Part shown: piece by piece, positions 24,201 to 39,200 of the stretch | Numbering within the stretch: the stretch's first letter is position 1 | How the letters are laid out: the number at the start of each line of letters is the position of its first letter | Assembly: GCF_963576615.1 (NCBI RefSeq) | Contig: NC_088714.1 | Location: 47,711,772 to 47,775,771, forward strand | Reading direction: 5' to 3' | Source of the DNA: Watersipora subatra | Lineage: Eukaryota; Bryozoa; Gymnolaemata; Cheilostomatida; Watersiporidae | Length of the DNA stretch: 64,000 nucleotides | The notes under the pieces: generated by a model | Told to the model about the DNA's origin: nothing | The model's input: the letters and a program-made list of their open reading frames with translations, nothing else | Database searches by the model: none | Made by a program: the position numbers and the translations under genes

Positions 24201-27200
24201 TAAATTTATCACAGACAGATGTTCTGATGGTAGCTTTGTCAAAACTAAGATTGGTGTGGCTTCTGATGTCATTAACCTTAAGCTTTTTATGGCTTGGCGT
24301 AGTCATATAGTTGTTGGATTACAATAATGGCAATTTAATTACACCTTCCCTTGTTCGTAACGACCTGTTACGTATTAATTTATATACAGTTGTTATGTTT
24401 GTCTGGTCTGAGTTGCTGCCTCTGTTTTTCTTAATAAATGGGACAGAGTCACGGCGGTTGTAACAGTGGAGAGTGGCATACCAATATGAAAATTTTTGAG
24501 ATTACGTGTTGTGTTTCTTTGTCTAATCATAGCTAAGGCTTTTAAACTTTCAACCACAATCTGCAACTTGTATTTTAAAGCCAGCTCTGTCAAAGTACTG
24601 AAAGTTGTCTCATGGTTAACTTGTAAACGCTGTTAAAATTCCTCAGAAGGAAAATACGTGCGAAATAAAGTCCACTAGTTGGTATTATTGTAATAGTTAA
24701 TATCGGCTATTGCGTTCAACTTGCAACGCTATGCGTCTTTATCATGTCAGCCTCCGCAACTATAGACATCATAATCGCACTTGTGCTTGATCTGAGCGTT
24801 TTAACCGCAATTGAGTTTTTTCAATTTAAATCTTGAAACATTCTGGTAGTCAGATCGCCTCAAACATCAAAAACAATCACAAATGATAGAAAAATATCGA
24901 TACTCTCTGATGAGTCTACTAAAATTTAGTAGATTTCTTTGTACTAAAAATTCATTGTTGAGACCAGCGTTGTTAAAATACTGAAGCGAAATAAGTAAAC
25001 ATTCTTATTATATTTTTACATAAGCCAGATTTTTATACGTTAGGTGAGGTTAGATTTTTGCAGCTGTCAGATTTTTTGTTGGTCGAGGCAGATATTACTT
25101 TAGCTTGAGCCCCTGCTTATTGCTCAGCCTTTTCCAGGCTTTCTCCAACTCGGTAGCAAATGGAACTAAGGTGGAAGACTGCAGGAAGTTGCTGACTTAC
25201 ACCCTCGTTCACCCGGCAGTTTCAACAGACGAGAGGTTTGTGATTATATTATTATTATACTGTCTTTTGTCGCCCACCAACACGGCGGCAGCTTTTATTA
25301 TTACATTTTTATTGTTGTTGGAATTAAACTCGCTGACAAAATAAAAATCTTTCTCGATTTTCATATGAAACTACTAGTTGAATGCTCGGCTTAGCCCGGA
25401 TTTCAAAAAAATCTTTGCATAGAAAATTTATTTTTATTTAACGACATTTACCATTCTAACTATTAAACTTCATAATGTAATAACAGTGTTTTTATGCGGT
25501 TCAAATAAATTAAGAGAGAAAATATACAATGAGTACATGGAAGTGTGTGTATAAAAAACGTCACTGTTGCTGCAGAAGCTCATTGTGTTCAAGGTTTTGA
25601 TAGACAATGCTGGTAACTCTTGATACTGGTACCTCTTGATACTGTTACTTTTTGATACTGGTACCTCTTGATACTGGTACAAACTTAAAAATGAGTTATT
25701 GGACTGTCTTTGTGTAATACATTGTCTGACCAAACAGGGAAACAATGCAGAAGCAATTCTTACTCTAGATAATGCATGTCTACGTGAAAAGTAATTAGCT
25801 TTTACAGATTCACCGGAAGTAGGAGTGTAACATCACATTTGAAATTGAAACGACACATTTTAAAATTACAAATTAATCAAATAGGTAATGGGTAAAAATG
25901 AACAAATAAGTTTTGAAAATTTTTTATAAAATTAACAATACTAAAAGGTAAATATTAATTAATAATAAAAAGTGCATATTTAGCGTGTTCCATCGCGATA
26001 AGGATATACCAATATGTAAGAGCAATAGAAATTATTAGAATGGCTTAGCTTGGTGGTTAGGCTTGTTTTTAGACTTGCGATTTGAATGTCGTAAGTTGAA
26101 ATCCTCTGCAAAGCAAATTTTTCAATCATTATCTTTTAACCGCTATGACTGGACACATGGATGAAAGCAAAAATACCAACAAAAGACAAGATGCATGAGC
26201 TGGTAACACAAACGTGTGTTATGTTTTCATACGTCTTATTCAGAGTTTACATACCATTGGCATAGTTTTGTCAGTACTGTATTGGCAGTTGTCTCCCCTG
26301 TACAGGGCAAGGTTCACAAAATGGCTCGAAGAGCTGGAACATCTCTACTCGATGAAGATCACCCAGACGCAGCAGACGCACTCCAACATTCAGAGCTTAT
26401 CGAGCTATGCGGAACACATTACACAAAATTCCAGCTCGCCAAGCTCTCCGCATACCCGTACCCCTACCAGCGTCTCTAAAGACCCAAGTAGGTTCTCAGG
26501 CTATTTTCTACGTGTTTAGTTTCCGTGGTATTGTTGTCCCCAATGTACTCTCTACTGGATTTACTTCTTTCTTGCTTTCTTCTTATTTATTCTATGCAAT
26601 ATGTCAATATTAGACTCAAAGACTTGTCACACACTGATATCTACCCTTGTATTAGACTCAAAGACTTGTCACACACTGATATCTACCCTTGTATTAGACT
26701 CAAAGACTTGATATCTACCCTTGTTGAAATTCTTCACGTACAGTAGACGCTCCTACAAAATAAATAATCCGTTACGGAAATGGTTACGTTATAGGAATTT
26801 TATGTTATACGAACAGTAAAGTACATGTAAATCGCCTAATCCATTTTAAGATCTTCTCTAACTCACTCATACGACCATTCAAAAAGGAAAACTAAACTTA
26901 ACTTTTTAATTTAATGACTGTATAACTTTTTTCTTTTTTCACCGCTTACACTTGGTTTAAGATCTATGATTAGGTTTATGTTACATTAAGCTGCATTTGG
27001 AGGCGCAAGCACCTTCAATGTCACTTTAAATCGATTTTTCCCTTCTTACCCAGCAAGATCTAGGCTGCAAAGAAAAATTTGTGCTTAAAATAAGCTAAAA
27101 CAAAAATATATCTCTTATGTAATAGGGACAGTGTCTGTCTGTCTGTCCGTCCGTCCATCTGCCTGAAGCCAGAGTTAGAGGTTATAAGTTCTTTTCAAAG

Positions 27201-30200
27201 ATATTCCAAGTCATGACGGTCAGATTGGTAGACCGGCTCTAATCGATCACCTTTAGTTATTTCTGAATCATTGTGCAGCTACTTATTACCTGCGCTTTAC
27301 CGACACACCTGACGATATTTAATAGAACACTAGACTGCTAGGGTACTAGTATATATAATAGAGATATCCATATACGTCATTTTCTCTCCCAAATGTGGCA
27401 AGAGAGAAAATGATAGTTTTAAGGCTAACTGGGGGGCTCGTTATTCAAATTGAATTTGAAAACTTGCATCGACTTGACTCATAAACATTATTTGGAATTT
27501 GCTATGTAATACGAAGCATATAATTTACATAAATTCTTGACGTTAAGTGGAAGTGACATAAAAGAAGGTTTATGTTATGGGAGTGTGTAGTGTATATCGT
27601 TATCATATACACAATTCCCTCTGTATATTATTATCATATATACACTCTCCTTATGCATATTGTTATCATATACACGTTCCCCTCACTCATACAGCCATTG
27701 TCTATGTATATTGTTAGTCAATCCAATCTCCTTTTGTGAATTGTTAGTCTATCTATACCCCTGACATGCCTCTGCAGGTATAACAGTCACTGACTGTGTG
27801 TTCACTGATGTGGAGGTCTCTAGTCACCACTTGCCCCTGCATGCCACATCTTCCGCTCCACCTTGTAAGTTCTACCTTTATAATCTTCTAGCCAGCCATG
27901 GTGGATGTCTACTGATAACCAAATGACTAACATACACCTAGATAAGTAATATCCACCATTTTTCAGCCTGTTACAGTATTTGCGCTATAGCTTTCCTGTT
28001 CAAGACTGAAAGATGAATTTAAAAATGATTAACATTGATTGGTATTTGAAAGAGTTCATCGAATTCTAACATTATAAATAATTGATGAAGTGTTGGCAAG
28101 GTTATACCATTATAACCTCTAATATATTGGTATTGTAGTAGGTTAACATCAGGCCTGGAATTTCATTCATTTTTTATCAGACAGCCGGCAGCGCGCTTGT
28201 ACATTGTCATCACGCGTTGCTATATAATACTTTCACTACATGAACGGCGTTCCTCAATGAACGGAGTTCATAGAGGGCAGTAGGGTTCATAGAGGGCAGT
28301 TGTCCTTAGTGCTTGCGAAGGCACCTTTTTTTGGTCATTCTCATTTTTTGGTCATGATCCGTTACATACAAATCTGACAAATGAAAGATCCACAACAAGC
28401 TAAAGATGTGCATTTTTATTTTTTACCATACATAAACATGCGATTAGTTATGCACATCATAAACAAGGTATCAAATATCATTTTACAAAATTTTGCTTGT
28501 ATACATAATTGGACTAAAAGTCAGTGAGTGCTGCATAGACATGTTTGATATCAGTGAGAAAAATGAAGAGGGGCCTTTGACTCCACAGTAATATCAAAAC
28601 ACGGTTTCCTGCTACTTACAGCAACTCTTAAAGTTCATGAAGATGAGTATTTGTGAGTCATGTTCTATGATTGCTTTTTACAAAATTCTTTGCTGAAAAG
28701 AATGAATTTACAAAAATTCTGAGATAAGTTTACAAAAATCTTTTTTAAAACAAATTAAACACTTTGAAAAACTTTTCAGACATCTAACTCGAAAGATCCA
28801 CAAAAAAAACTACAAAGATCCAAATGGCGGATCTAGATCCGCCATTTGGCCATAGCTGCTTAAGAGTTTCTAGTCAGATAGATCATGGCGCATTTTTATG
28901 GAAAAGCAAAGTTTAAAGATTGCTTGGAGTGGCCCTGCTTTTGCAAATGGAGTAAGCCGCAGTGAGTTCCCTCTTACAACTTTTTCCTCACACTAGAGTT
29001 TCTTAATGCAGTGGGATAGCGCTCTTTTCGTAGTAAGAATTACTTTGCAGTGCAGAGGTAATACAGCGTTGGGTCTACTAAGCCAAAGGTCACGAGTTTG
29101 AGCCCCTTAAATAGTAATCTTTTTTTAAGCACTTTAACTACAGACTATATCATTGTTTCAGCATGACGGTATCAAGTGAGATGACAAGTTCAGGATTTTA
29201 TAATAATATAGATAGCGTTTGCATGTCGCTAAATAACAATAATTTATTCTTCCAAAAACTTCAAGGAATCAGTCGGTGTGTTGCATGAAGCCAGATAAAG
29301 ACACGCTGCTTGTTTTTTCAGGGCATGTTGTAAATGTCTCGGAGTATGGCATTTTACCTTATCTATATTAGCTATGGATTCTTTTTCAAGATATGACAAG
29401 GTTGTCATGCAATATAGATGCGATGTTTACTCACATTTGCATATAACGTCAATGATGGCAGTATAATATATATTAGTGAAACCCATAGATATATATACCC
29501 ATAGGTATATATATCTATGGTGAAACCCGACTTGTTATAATTGTTAGGAGAATAGCATAAGTGAAAACAAGCCAGTTTCTAGTTTGTCATTTTGGTGCTT
29601 TTGGACTTTTTCTCATAGAGGGTAAAAGATCAGGATATTGAACACCAATCGCATAACCTTCAAAAAATATGGCAGAATTATGGTATTTGGAATTATGGAT
29701 TCGGGTACACGTGGGTATATCATAGCTGGGATTCGTTGACTGTGCCTATTGAGAGGTCATTGAAAAGTCAGTAAAGGTCGCTGCCTGAGATTTTCTAAAT
29801 AGTGCTAGTCTACAAAAACAAATAATACCTGCCTGATAAAAAAACTTCATTCGCCGACTACTAAAAATGATTTTATTGGATTAGTCTGTGGATCACTTTA
29901 GCGTAATTACTGCGACGATCTTATTAAAAGTAGCATAGAGAGGACAACTACAACTTTGTGAATACACTTTGGCTTATTCTAATGTTTATCGTATTAAATA
30001 TCTGTCATTTTTGCAGCTTTGGAAATCAAAAAAAATTTGCATTTGTTCTAGTAACTGCTGTCATCTGGTACCGCTGGCAAAACCTGGTTGAAGCATGCAT
30101 TTCATCATCAATCATGAGCAGTTTTTTCTGTTACCCGAACATCACGTTTTGCTGCAGACGTTGCTGCGTCTAGTTTAGCTTATGTTAAAGATACACGTGA

Positions 30201-33200
30201 TTTTGTTGGCCGTTGCTAGCGCTGGACCTAATCCGTTCGTCTCTGATAAGATTTTAGTTAATAAATAACCGCTATCCTGTCTTGTTTTGCCTGCGGCGTT
30301 GTCACAACCATTGTATACGGGCACACTTCCTTGAGTCATGCATCTTGTCCTCATGTGCCACGTTGATTACGAGCATTAAATGGCCACAATAGGGGATTAG
30401 GAAAGCAAGGAAAACTAGATTGGAGCAGATTAGTTTTCATGTGAAGCTATTATCCATTTTAAGTTCATCGATTACCAGTTACAGTTGGTTCGATGAGGCT
30501 GCAATGACGTACATATCACAGTAGTCTCTGTTTGTTTAGCGTTGAAAAGCAGCAGTAAATTTCTATGATCCGATTTTCACGGAATAGTGTCACTCAGGTT
30601 TTAAATGCTCCACTGTTGCCGAGCCCCATGGATTTAAGGTTCATGGTTTGTACAACCTCAGAGGAAGGTTATGTTGCGAGCTAGCTGAGAATTTTATGGC
30701 CCTTTTTGAAAAGATCTTGACCCTTCTAGAAACACCGGCTGGCAAAACCCTTGGAGTTTCATGAGTATTGATTTTAGTTACATTTATTAAAAGGAACTGA
30801 AAAAATGTCTGACGCATCATATCAACTGTTGCGTGGTACATTTTGCTGTATGTAGTATGTTTTGTACATGTATATTGAATTGCTTTGTAATTTTGATGTT
30901 GCTTTGTGGGATACAGCGCATTCTACACCTTTTCTTCTTTAGACAATAAGTGTATTAGCTAATTAATATACATGTAAAATAGGTGAAAATTTAGCGTAGC
31001 CTCAAATCAGCTGCAACTAGAGGGCCCAGAGTACATAGAACCTTTGGCAAATTATGCAGTGGCGATCATTTGCATATATGTCTGCGCTAGATGTAACACA
31101 AAGAAAGTATTTAGGCCAGAGATCTGATGAGCTCTCCTGGGGGTTAGTCACGGAAGTAACTGACACGCAGACAACGTTTATACTTTTCTTCCTCTCGTAA
31201 TTGTTGGCTTGTTTTGGCAGATGGGAGTAACACAGCGCATCAGTTTAACAACAATCATAGAAAGCTTTCAAGGACGAGATCCTATGCCAATCAGCCCCTC
31301 TCAGGAAAGGCTGGCAGCACTGAGTTTTCTCTCGGCCCCTCTAGTGCGGGACACTGGAGGGCGCCGACCGCTGACTCGTCCAAATGGATGCTTCCTGTCC
31401 AAGGTAGTGTCTCAGGCTGTCTCGTGGCTTAGTCTTTGGCCGAGGTCTAGTTTTTGTATGTGAACTGTAAACACTCTGCAAAATTTCTGGAACGCTGCAG
31501 ACAAGTTCATTTTTGGTGAATTTTCACTTTATTAAAACATAACATTGCAAATAAGATAAGTTATCAATAGAGAGATGTAAGTTTCATTGCAAGATAAACG
31601 CGGTCAAGGTTGACAGGCCTAAGCTGTTAGATTCATTGTAAAACCCAGAATCGAGCTTTTTTTAGTAATATAACGTGGTGCAGTCTTTTGCACACACGAA
31701 GACTAGGTTCATACTAGATGGTTTACTGATGGGATAACTTTTTAGTTCATTTATTCGTAGACCATTTATTAGTAGTCAATTTGTTCATAGACCATTTATT
31801 CGTGGTTCATTCATTCTTAGTTCATTCATTGGTAGTTCATTTATTGGTAGTCCATTTATTCGTAGTCCATTGATTCGTAGTCCATTTATTCATAGTCCAT
31901 TTATTCATAGACCATTTATTCGTAGTCCATTTATTCGTAGTCCATTTATTCATAGCCCATTTATTCATAGCCCATTTATTAGTAGTCAATTTGTTCATTG
32001 ACCATTTATTCGCAGTCCATTTATTTGCAATCCACTTATTCGTAATCCATTTATGCGTAGTCCATTTATTTGTAGTCCATTTATTCGTGGTCCATTTATT
32101 CGTAGTCCATTTATTAGATAAAAATAGAGCAAGATTTGCCACATATTTCACCTGTTTACGCTCAAAATATGTCTTTAATAAACTGACAAATATGTAATTC
32201 AATATAGGGCATACAATATAGTAATAAGTAATTGATCCTTGGAATTATCTCTTTTCTTTTTATATAAATTTTAAATGAGTTAAGACACTAGTAGTTGGAA
32301 CTTAAGATAGTGTGATTATTCTATGAAATATATTTGATCGTTGAATATTTAACACAAGCTGTTACTGAATGTGTCACTGAATCAATTTCACTCAACTATA
32401 GATGGATTGTTAGTGATCATAAGTGTAGTCAGTATCAATAGATCTATAATACCGTTTATATGTCAGACTTGTGTATATGCTCTCTCATAGTCATTTAGGG
32501 TAGGTGCAGTATTACGTACAGCCGGAGACGTGAAACTGTTTAGTCAATTGATGACAGCGAGTCTATGAATGTTTGCTCTATGCGTAGATCCTCATCGATA
32601 TTACTCATTTATATTCATCTATCATCGACCAAACTTGTTGACACTCACTTTGCAATCTTCTTCAACGCTAGAACAAGTTAGCTGCATTCTGTATTTAACG
32701 CTCCTCTCAGGCAGTGCGTGTGACGGCAACCCTCACTGGTTGGAGCGTTTAGTCCAGCGACTTTTAGGATTTTGTTGCCATTTTTGAAAAAAATGTTAGA
32801 ATATTACAAATGTTTATTTCACCACCTTTTTGTTTTGTAAACCGTTCCCTCGTCTTTACCTTATTTCGGTTTGGTCTTTCCGCAGACAATGCTTCACCCG
32901 CTCACTCCAACCACGGCCCTCTTTCTCCCCAGAGTTCCCTCTCCTCAACTGACAGCGAGCATGAAGGCAGCAGGGCAGGGGTATTTTACCAGGAGAACAG
33001 TGGTATGAAAGGTGAGACACGAGAGCATTGTGTTACGATTGGCAAACAGGCTGTTTCTTGTTGATCAGATTCATCTGGTTGGTTGTCTGAAATTATTCCG
33101 ACCTTAAACATTAAAAGTACTCCTATGAATTTATCGGAAAACGACCTCTTTGCTATCGTTTCAGAGCCACATGTTCGTGTCATATCATTCTCAGTTGTAG

Positions 33201-36200
33201 TCTTGGTCACCCTCCATTGTTTCCTATCAAATTATATGCAAGCTTTGCAGTACTTTGGGATATTGCTCTTTCGGCTGACGTGTGTTAATCCTTTGTGTTG
33301 CAATTCTGGGATGGGCCTGCCTCTCACAGACACAATGATAAGCCTTAGCTAAGAGACATGAAGCTTTTGCCTGTTTTAAATAATAGCTGCCCGGTTACAT
33401 TTTGCAATCAGATTTGCTTTAACAATTTTATCTGGTCAATTTTAAATAAAGATTTGATGTATATAAATTCTCCACAAGCCTAATGTGTGTATTGTGAGCC
33501 AGCGTATTAGTAGTGTTAGTCATTGAAAGATATGTAAATTTATGCAAAGGGAACTTTGACATTTTCTGTCCGCATATCATTGTGAATATAGATGATGTTA
33601 ATGATTTTAAAGCTGTACTTGCTCTGGTCAGGGATCTTGCACTCACCCTAATGACCCCATGTAATAGTTATGTATAATAGTTATCTAGTGCTTGTCTTCG
33701 CTGGTCTGTCGTACCTTTCCTATTATTGAAATCATATGAATGTGGCGTGGTAAGAGATTTAGGGAACAGGTTTAACCAAATAGTAGGGCAGAGAACGGTG
33801 GGACCCACATAGTAGTATAATAGTTGAGTTGCTATTCCTGGCAGAGTTTCAAGCGTGGCTAAAGAGTTTGAGATTGCACAAGTACAGTCCCCTGTTTGAG
33901 TCGGTTTCGTATGAGGAGATGCTGCAGGTGGACTCTAAATGGCTTGAGGATCGGGTGGGTATCTTGCTTTTAGTTGTCTTGTAGCCAAGTTTTATAATGA
34001 CCGGGTGTCCTTGTGAAACTAGCATTTTATAAGCGGTTTCACAAGGTAGAAGTGGTGTTGTATAGCTTTTATGTTACATCTATGGATTTTTATAGACATC
34101 AAGTATCAGTTCATAGATATGGTATTCTATAATCGCCAGGTTTTATGTTACATCTATGGATTTTTATAGACATCAAGTGTCAGTTCATCGATGTGGTATT
34201 TTATAGTCACCAGGTTTTATGTTACATCTATGGATATTTATAGTCACACATTTATGTTGTCTATGCAGCCGTGGTAGGAGTCGTTTGTCTGTGTGTACGT
34301 TTATGGTTCACACTTGTGGGTACATTGAGTCTATAACATCTGTTTTGTGTTTGGATAGCAAGTGACAAAGGGTGCAAGGAACAAGCTCGCCCAGTCGATA
34401 GCCAAACTAAGAGACAGAGCGAGTGAGCTAAGAGCGATGGAGGCAAACGTCATCCAAGGTAGGAGCTCTGGTTCAGTAGTCATACTATTCATTTCAAAAA
34501 AACCTGGATAGGCGCCAAAATCGCTTCATTCCTGTGTTTCTTTCTATTTTTACATTGTGTGAAATTTATAAAAAAATACATATTCTCACTCGTGTTTCCT
34601 ATGGCATGACGAGAAGGTAATTGACTATTTAAGTAGTATTTAATGTCACTGTCGTCCGTCAATGTCATAGTCGGAGACAATAATTATGCCGTGAGCAATT
34701 TTTTTCTAAACTGATGTGAGCAATTGACTTGGTAGATAATATTATCCTGTTGGTGTAACTAAACAGGCTTCATTTGTGAAACCTGGCACATGCCCAAGGC
34801 TATACCTCTTCATCCGCCACACGTTTGAGGTGTTGGAATGGTACGATGTTGATACGTATAACATAAGTGCGTGAAGTTACTCTCTAGATGTTGTTCCACG
34901 ATGAGCTGTATACTCGAGTCAATCTTATGCCAAGATTACATGTATGCGGTGTAGTGCCAGGATATACGCGCTGTTATCTGTGATTTAATTATTTATACGC
35001 CATATTATTGGCAACTTTGATTTGTTTGAACTAGTTCCCTAGCGGTCTAGTGCGGCATAAGAGATCGGCAGGCGTGATAACTATACGTACAAGTATTCCA
35101 TAGGGCAGCAACTCGGTCGAGTGGTGCAGATGAAAGCGTGCCTGGCTGCTAGTCCAAATGTCTGAGTTCAAATCCCACCCAGTGCAATATTTTTTTCAGC
35201 GCCCAATCGTAGCTTCGAATAGACAGATGGCACTGCTCTTATTATTTACTAGGTTTCCATGCTTCGAGTAGATTCAGAGCTTCTTTCGCTCTAAGTCATT
35301 GAAACTGTAAAATTTGAAAGAATTTGATACCATTTTGCTTCGCAAAGTTTGTGCAAAGGCATTCGCAGTGAGACTACTATTTGACACCACAGAAACGCTC
35401 ACTACAGATGGATTCGAATTAATAATACCCAGTTAAGCTCTCCCCAGTGGAGGTAAAAAAATTTAGCACATTTCATCACACCACCACACGAGTATATTCT
35501 AGCTGCTATTGCCAATGATAGGTTGTTCATAGGACAATGATGAAATAATACCTTTTAATTTATTTTATTACCCTATTCATTAAATAACTGAACCTATCGA
35601 TTGTACAGATTTCCACTGCACTGGTGCCAACCTCTTCCTAAGCTTAACTCTTCTAGTATGGAAAAAGTTTTGTTTTACTAAAAATGATTCTCGTTCATGT
35701 GGACCTTTGTAAGTAATAACTGTATAGCAAGTAGTAAATTCTATTGCTGTTTTGTAATATGTAGAGAGGATATCAATATTATTGGTAATAAAAAAATTCT
35801 GATGAGGTATCCTGGCTGAGTTAGTGTAACAAATGTACGAAGTGTTAAATGAAAGTGAGTCTACTTTAACAAGTTCTGTTTTGAGGGATACTTCACTCGA
35901 GATGAAAGATCGATAAAGTGCAACTCCCAATCGTTTAATCGGCACGTTGGTAATTTGTCGAATGAAGTCAACTCTGAATCTACTCGAAGCATGGAAACCC
36001 GGTGATAGTAATGGGTGTTCAAGAAAGTCGACTGCCTCATTTAAAATTGAGGCAGTTGGTATTTTCAATCAAGCATATCCTAATTTCAACTCCCAGCTGA
36101 ACCCCTTGAGAGCTATGGATATTATTTGTTTAAATTGATTTGACATTTGATCGTTATCAAGGGTTAAGGATGTGTATGCATTTAATTGGTATGTTGCAAT

Positions 36201-39200
36201 TTTAGGTGCCAACCTGAAGCAAGTGCTTCTAGATCTGAAAGTCATTGTGCATACACCTATAAAGCCTTACATGGCTGCCGATATCGGCTCCCACACGGCT
36301 AGTCCATCAGAGCTGGCAGATAATGACCTGCCAGGTCTCATCAATAAGCTTACTGGCAGACGTAAGTGTCACTTGTAACAAACCCACCTGTCTTTTTACA
36401 CATGAAGCATAGTATTTATTGTTAGTTTTTATCAACCCTCTTTTGCACACAATCCAAGTACCTCCTGTCTTAAAATCCTAAGTTTCCTAAGTTCCTAGGA
36501 TTGTGCAGCGCTGTTGATATAGGCGAGAAGTCTAAATTAATCATACCCTTACAACAGTCTGGTAACTCTGCAGCTGAACTAGTCCAGCTTCAATATCATT
36601 TAAGTTTTTATACCTCTATAAGACATCAGATCTTGTATTGGATGCTGATTATAAAAATATAGAATTAGTGAACAATTTTGGAGTTGTCTATCCATTTTTG
36701 TTTGTCATTTGCTGTGTATGCAGCGTATGTTATTTACTTTCATCTTTTGTGAAGCGCAGATGAGGCTAAGAGAGGGTCAAGCATTAAATTCAGCAAGAGA
36801 AACAACAGTGGTTGCTCTGTGTTCCTCCTGCTGTGAAAAAATAGAGCAACAAGTTGCTGTGGAAATTAAGAGCAAAAATATATTCCTGTAGATCGGATTA
36901 GGGGGTGTCAAACTTCTCACGTTTTTATTATTAGAGTAGTGCTTATTCATGAGTTGGGAAGTTACAAGTATTTTTAATGTCATTGATGCTGTGCTGCAAC
37001 CATTCTGGCTCCTAAAATCTGTGTTTTGTGGTCTTTATACTGTAAGAGATAACTGCCCTGTCGTAAATGGAGTGATATTTAAAAAGGCTTCTAATTGGCT
37101 CGGCAGAATTCAGTAAAATCTGTTTTAGTTTTACATGAGCAGCTTCTCATTAGGATAGTGTTGATACCCTCATTATACACACAGCTCAAAGGTTCATCCA
37201 TTCAAATGAGAGCTGCAATTTACCAAGCTTAGCAATACATACAGAGTATTAGCTTCTATATCTCAGCTAAGAATCTGTCGGATTATCCAATCAAGCGTGC
37301 ACTGGAGTACGAAACTATCTTTGTACTTGTGGAGCATGGATGGTTATACCTTACCAATAGTGCAAGCGCTTTTCCTAACTATTTGCATTTACTTGTCACG
37401 TAGAATGGTTGCAGCACGCGTTTTTTATTGCTTTATACTGTGTTAGTGTTCTCATGGCTCTCATGACATTGCACATTCTCAAGCAAAACATGCCATATAT
37501 GGCCTGGAATTTCGTTAGAGATTTGCCTATTTCCTGATTGGTATTTGTAAAAGCTCCCTTTTTGCGTGTTTGTTCACATTGGTGAGCAATGGTGGCTTGT
37601 CCTGTTGCAGTTTGCACACAGCTGCTAGTAAACAGTCGGGTGGAAGACGAGTGCTACCCGCTATATATACAATTGATTGACAAGTGTCTTCATCACGAAG
37701 CCTTCACCGTTAAGCAGAGAAAGTTGCTGCAGGAATGGAGGTCTCAAGTGGTGCAGAGGAACAGCGGGCGAATGATTACGGGTCGGCAGGAGCTCCGCCC
37801 TAGCACTCATCGACCAACCAGGTCTGTAGCTCATATCTCATGCGCTATACTGCTTGCTGGTGATGAGTTTTATGATGTTAAATTTACATCAGCTAAAGAT
37901 ATCGGTAGCTTATATGATGAGAGTTAAGGTATCCTAACAAAGCATCTCGTTAAGGGGGAAAATAGTGGTAAGTTTCATGTTTGCTGAGACTGCGAGTGTG
38001 ACTGACACTCGGTTAGAGCTACAGGAGTGTTTGTTATACTTTGATATGATTGGCTGGCTGATCAGGGGAGAGTATATTTTAGAATAAAACACGAAACCCA
38101 TCAAATAAAAATAGCTCGACACGTAATAAAAATTTATTTATATTGATCTGTTGGTAATATGTTAATGTCATATGATCATTCACTGGAGCTTCACTAAAAA
38201 CATCTTTTTATTTATTTTTCAACTTCATAAAAAGCTTCTGCAAAATTCTGGTTTGTTGTTCTGTAGCTCCTCTACCAGAATGTATGCCTGGTGGTGTATT
38301 GCCAAATGCCTGTTTGAGAAATAATGCATCCATTTTGTATGCCTGGGGAGAGATTATTGAAAAACTCTTTGAGAAACGTTGCATTATGGAGGCATAATGA
38401 TAGGCTCAACTTTCATAGCGTTTCTTCTGTTCTCCTTAGATTTATTTTGAGCGTTACTTGTTAGAGTGCTACTAGACTAGAGTAAAGTACCACTAGAGTA
38501 GAGTATTACTAGAGTAGAGTACTACTAGAGTAGAGTACCACTAGAGTAGAGTACTACTAGAGTAGAGTACTTCTAGAGTAGAGCACTACTAGAGTAGAGC
38601 ACTACTAGAGTAAAGTACCACTAGAGTAGAATACTACTAGACTAGAGTACCACTAGAGTAGAGTACTACTAGACTAGAGTACTACTAGACTAGAGTACTA
38701 CTAGAGTAGAGTACTACTAGAGTAAAGTACCACTAGAGTAGAATACTACTAGACTAGAGTTCCACTAGAGTAGAGTACTACTAGAGTAGAATACTACTAG
38801 ACTAGAGTACCACTAGAGTGGAGTACTACTAGAGTAGAATACTACTAGACTAGAGTACCACTAGAGTAGAGTACTACTAGACTAGAGTACCACTAGAGTA
38901 GAGTACTACTAGAGTAGAGTACCACTAGAGTAGAGTACTGCTAGAGTAGAGTACTACTAGACTATCGTGCTGTGTACTAGGTACTAGTTGTACTGTACTA
39001 GAATAGGCTGCTGTGTTACAGTGGTGTTTCTAACAGTCCTGACTGCTCTTTATATTACTATATTGTTAGAGCAAGCAAGCTAGTTGTCATGTGGTAAGGC
39101 TCTTCTCTGTTCCTTGTTTATTGTTCAGTTGCTCTTCACCAAATTCCACTGTTTATCTTACTCTTCCTTCTGTTTCATTTGACTCTTTCGCTCAAAGCAT

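Noticed and set aside
31837-32202. 121-codon minus-strand ORF of TTNKW repeats
   Set aside because: Product of the 15-bp minisatellite; both strands are open and it lies in a Smaug intron.
35110-35185. Functional tRNA gene
   Set aside because: A and B boxes are present but no cloverleaf with paired acceptor stem can be drawn, and the shared SINE head precedes it.
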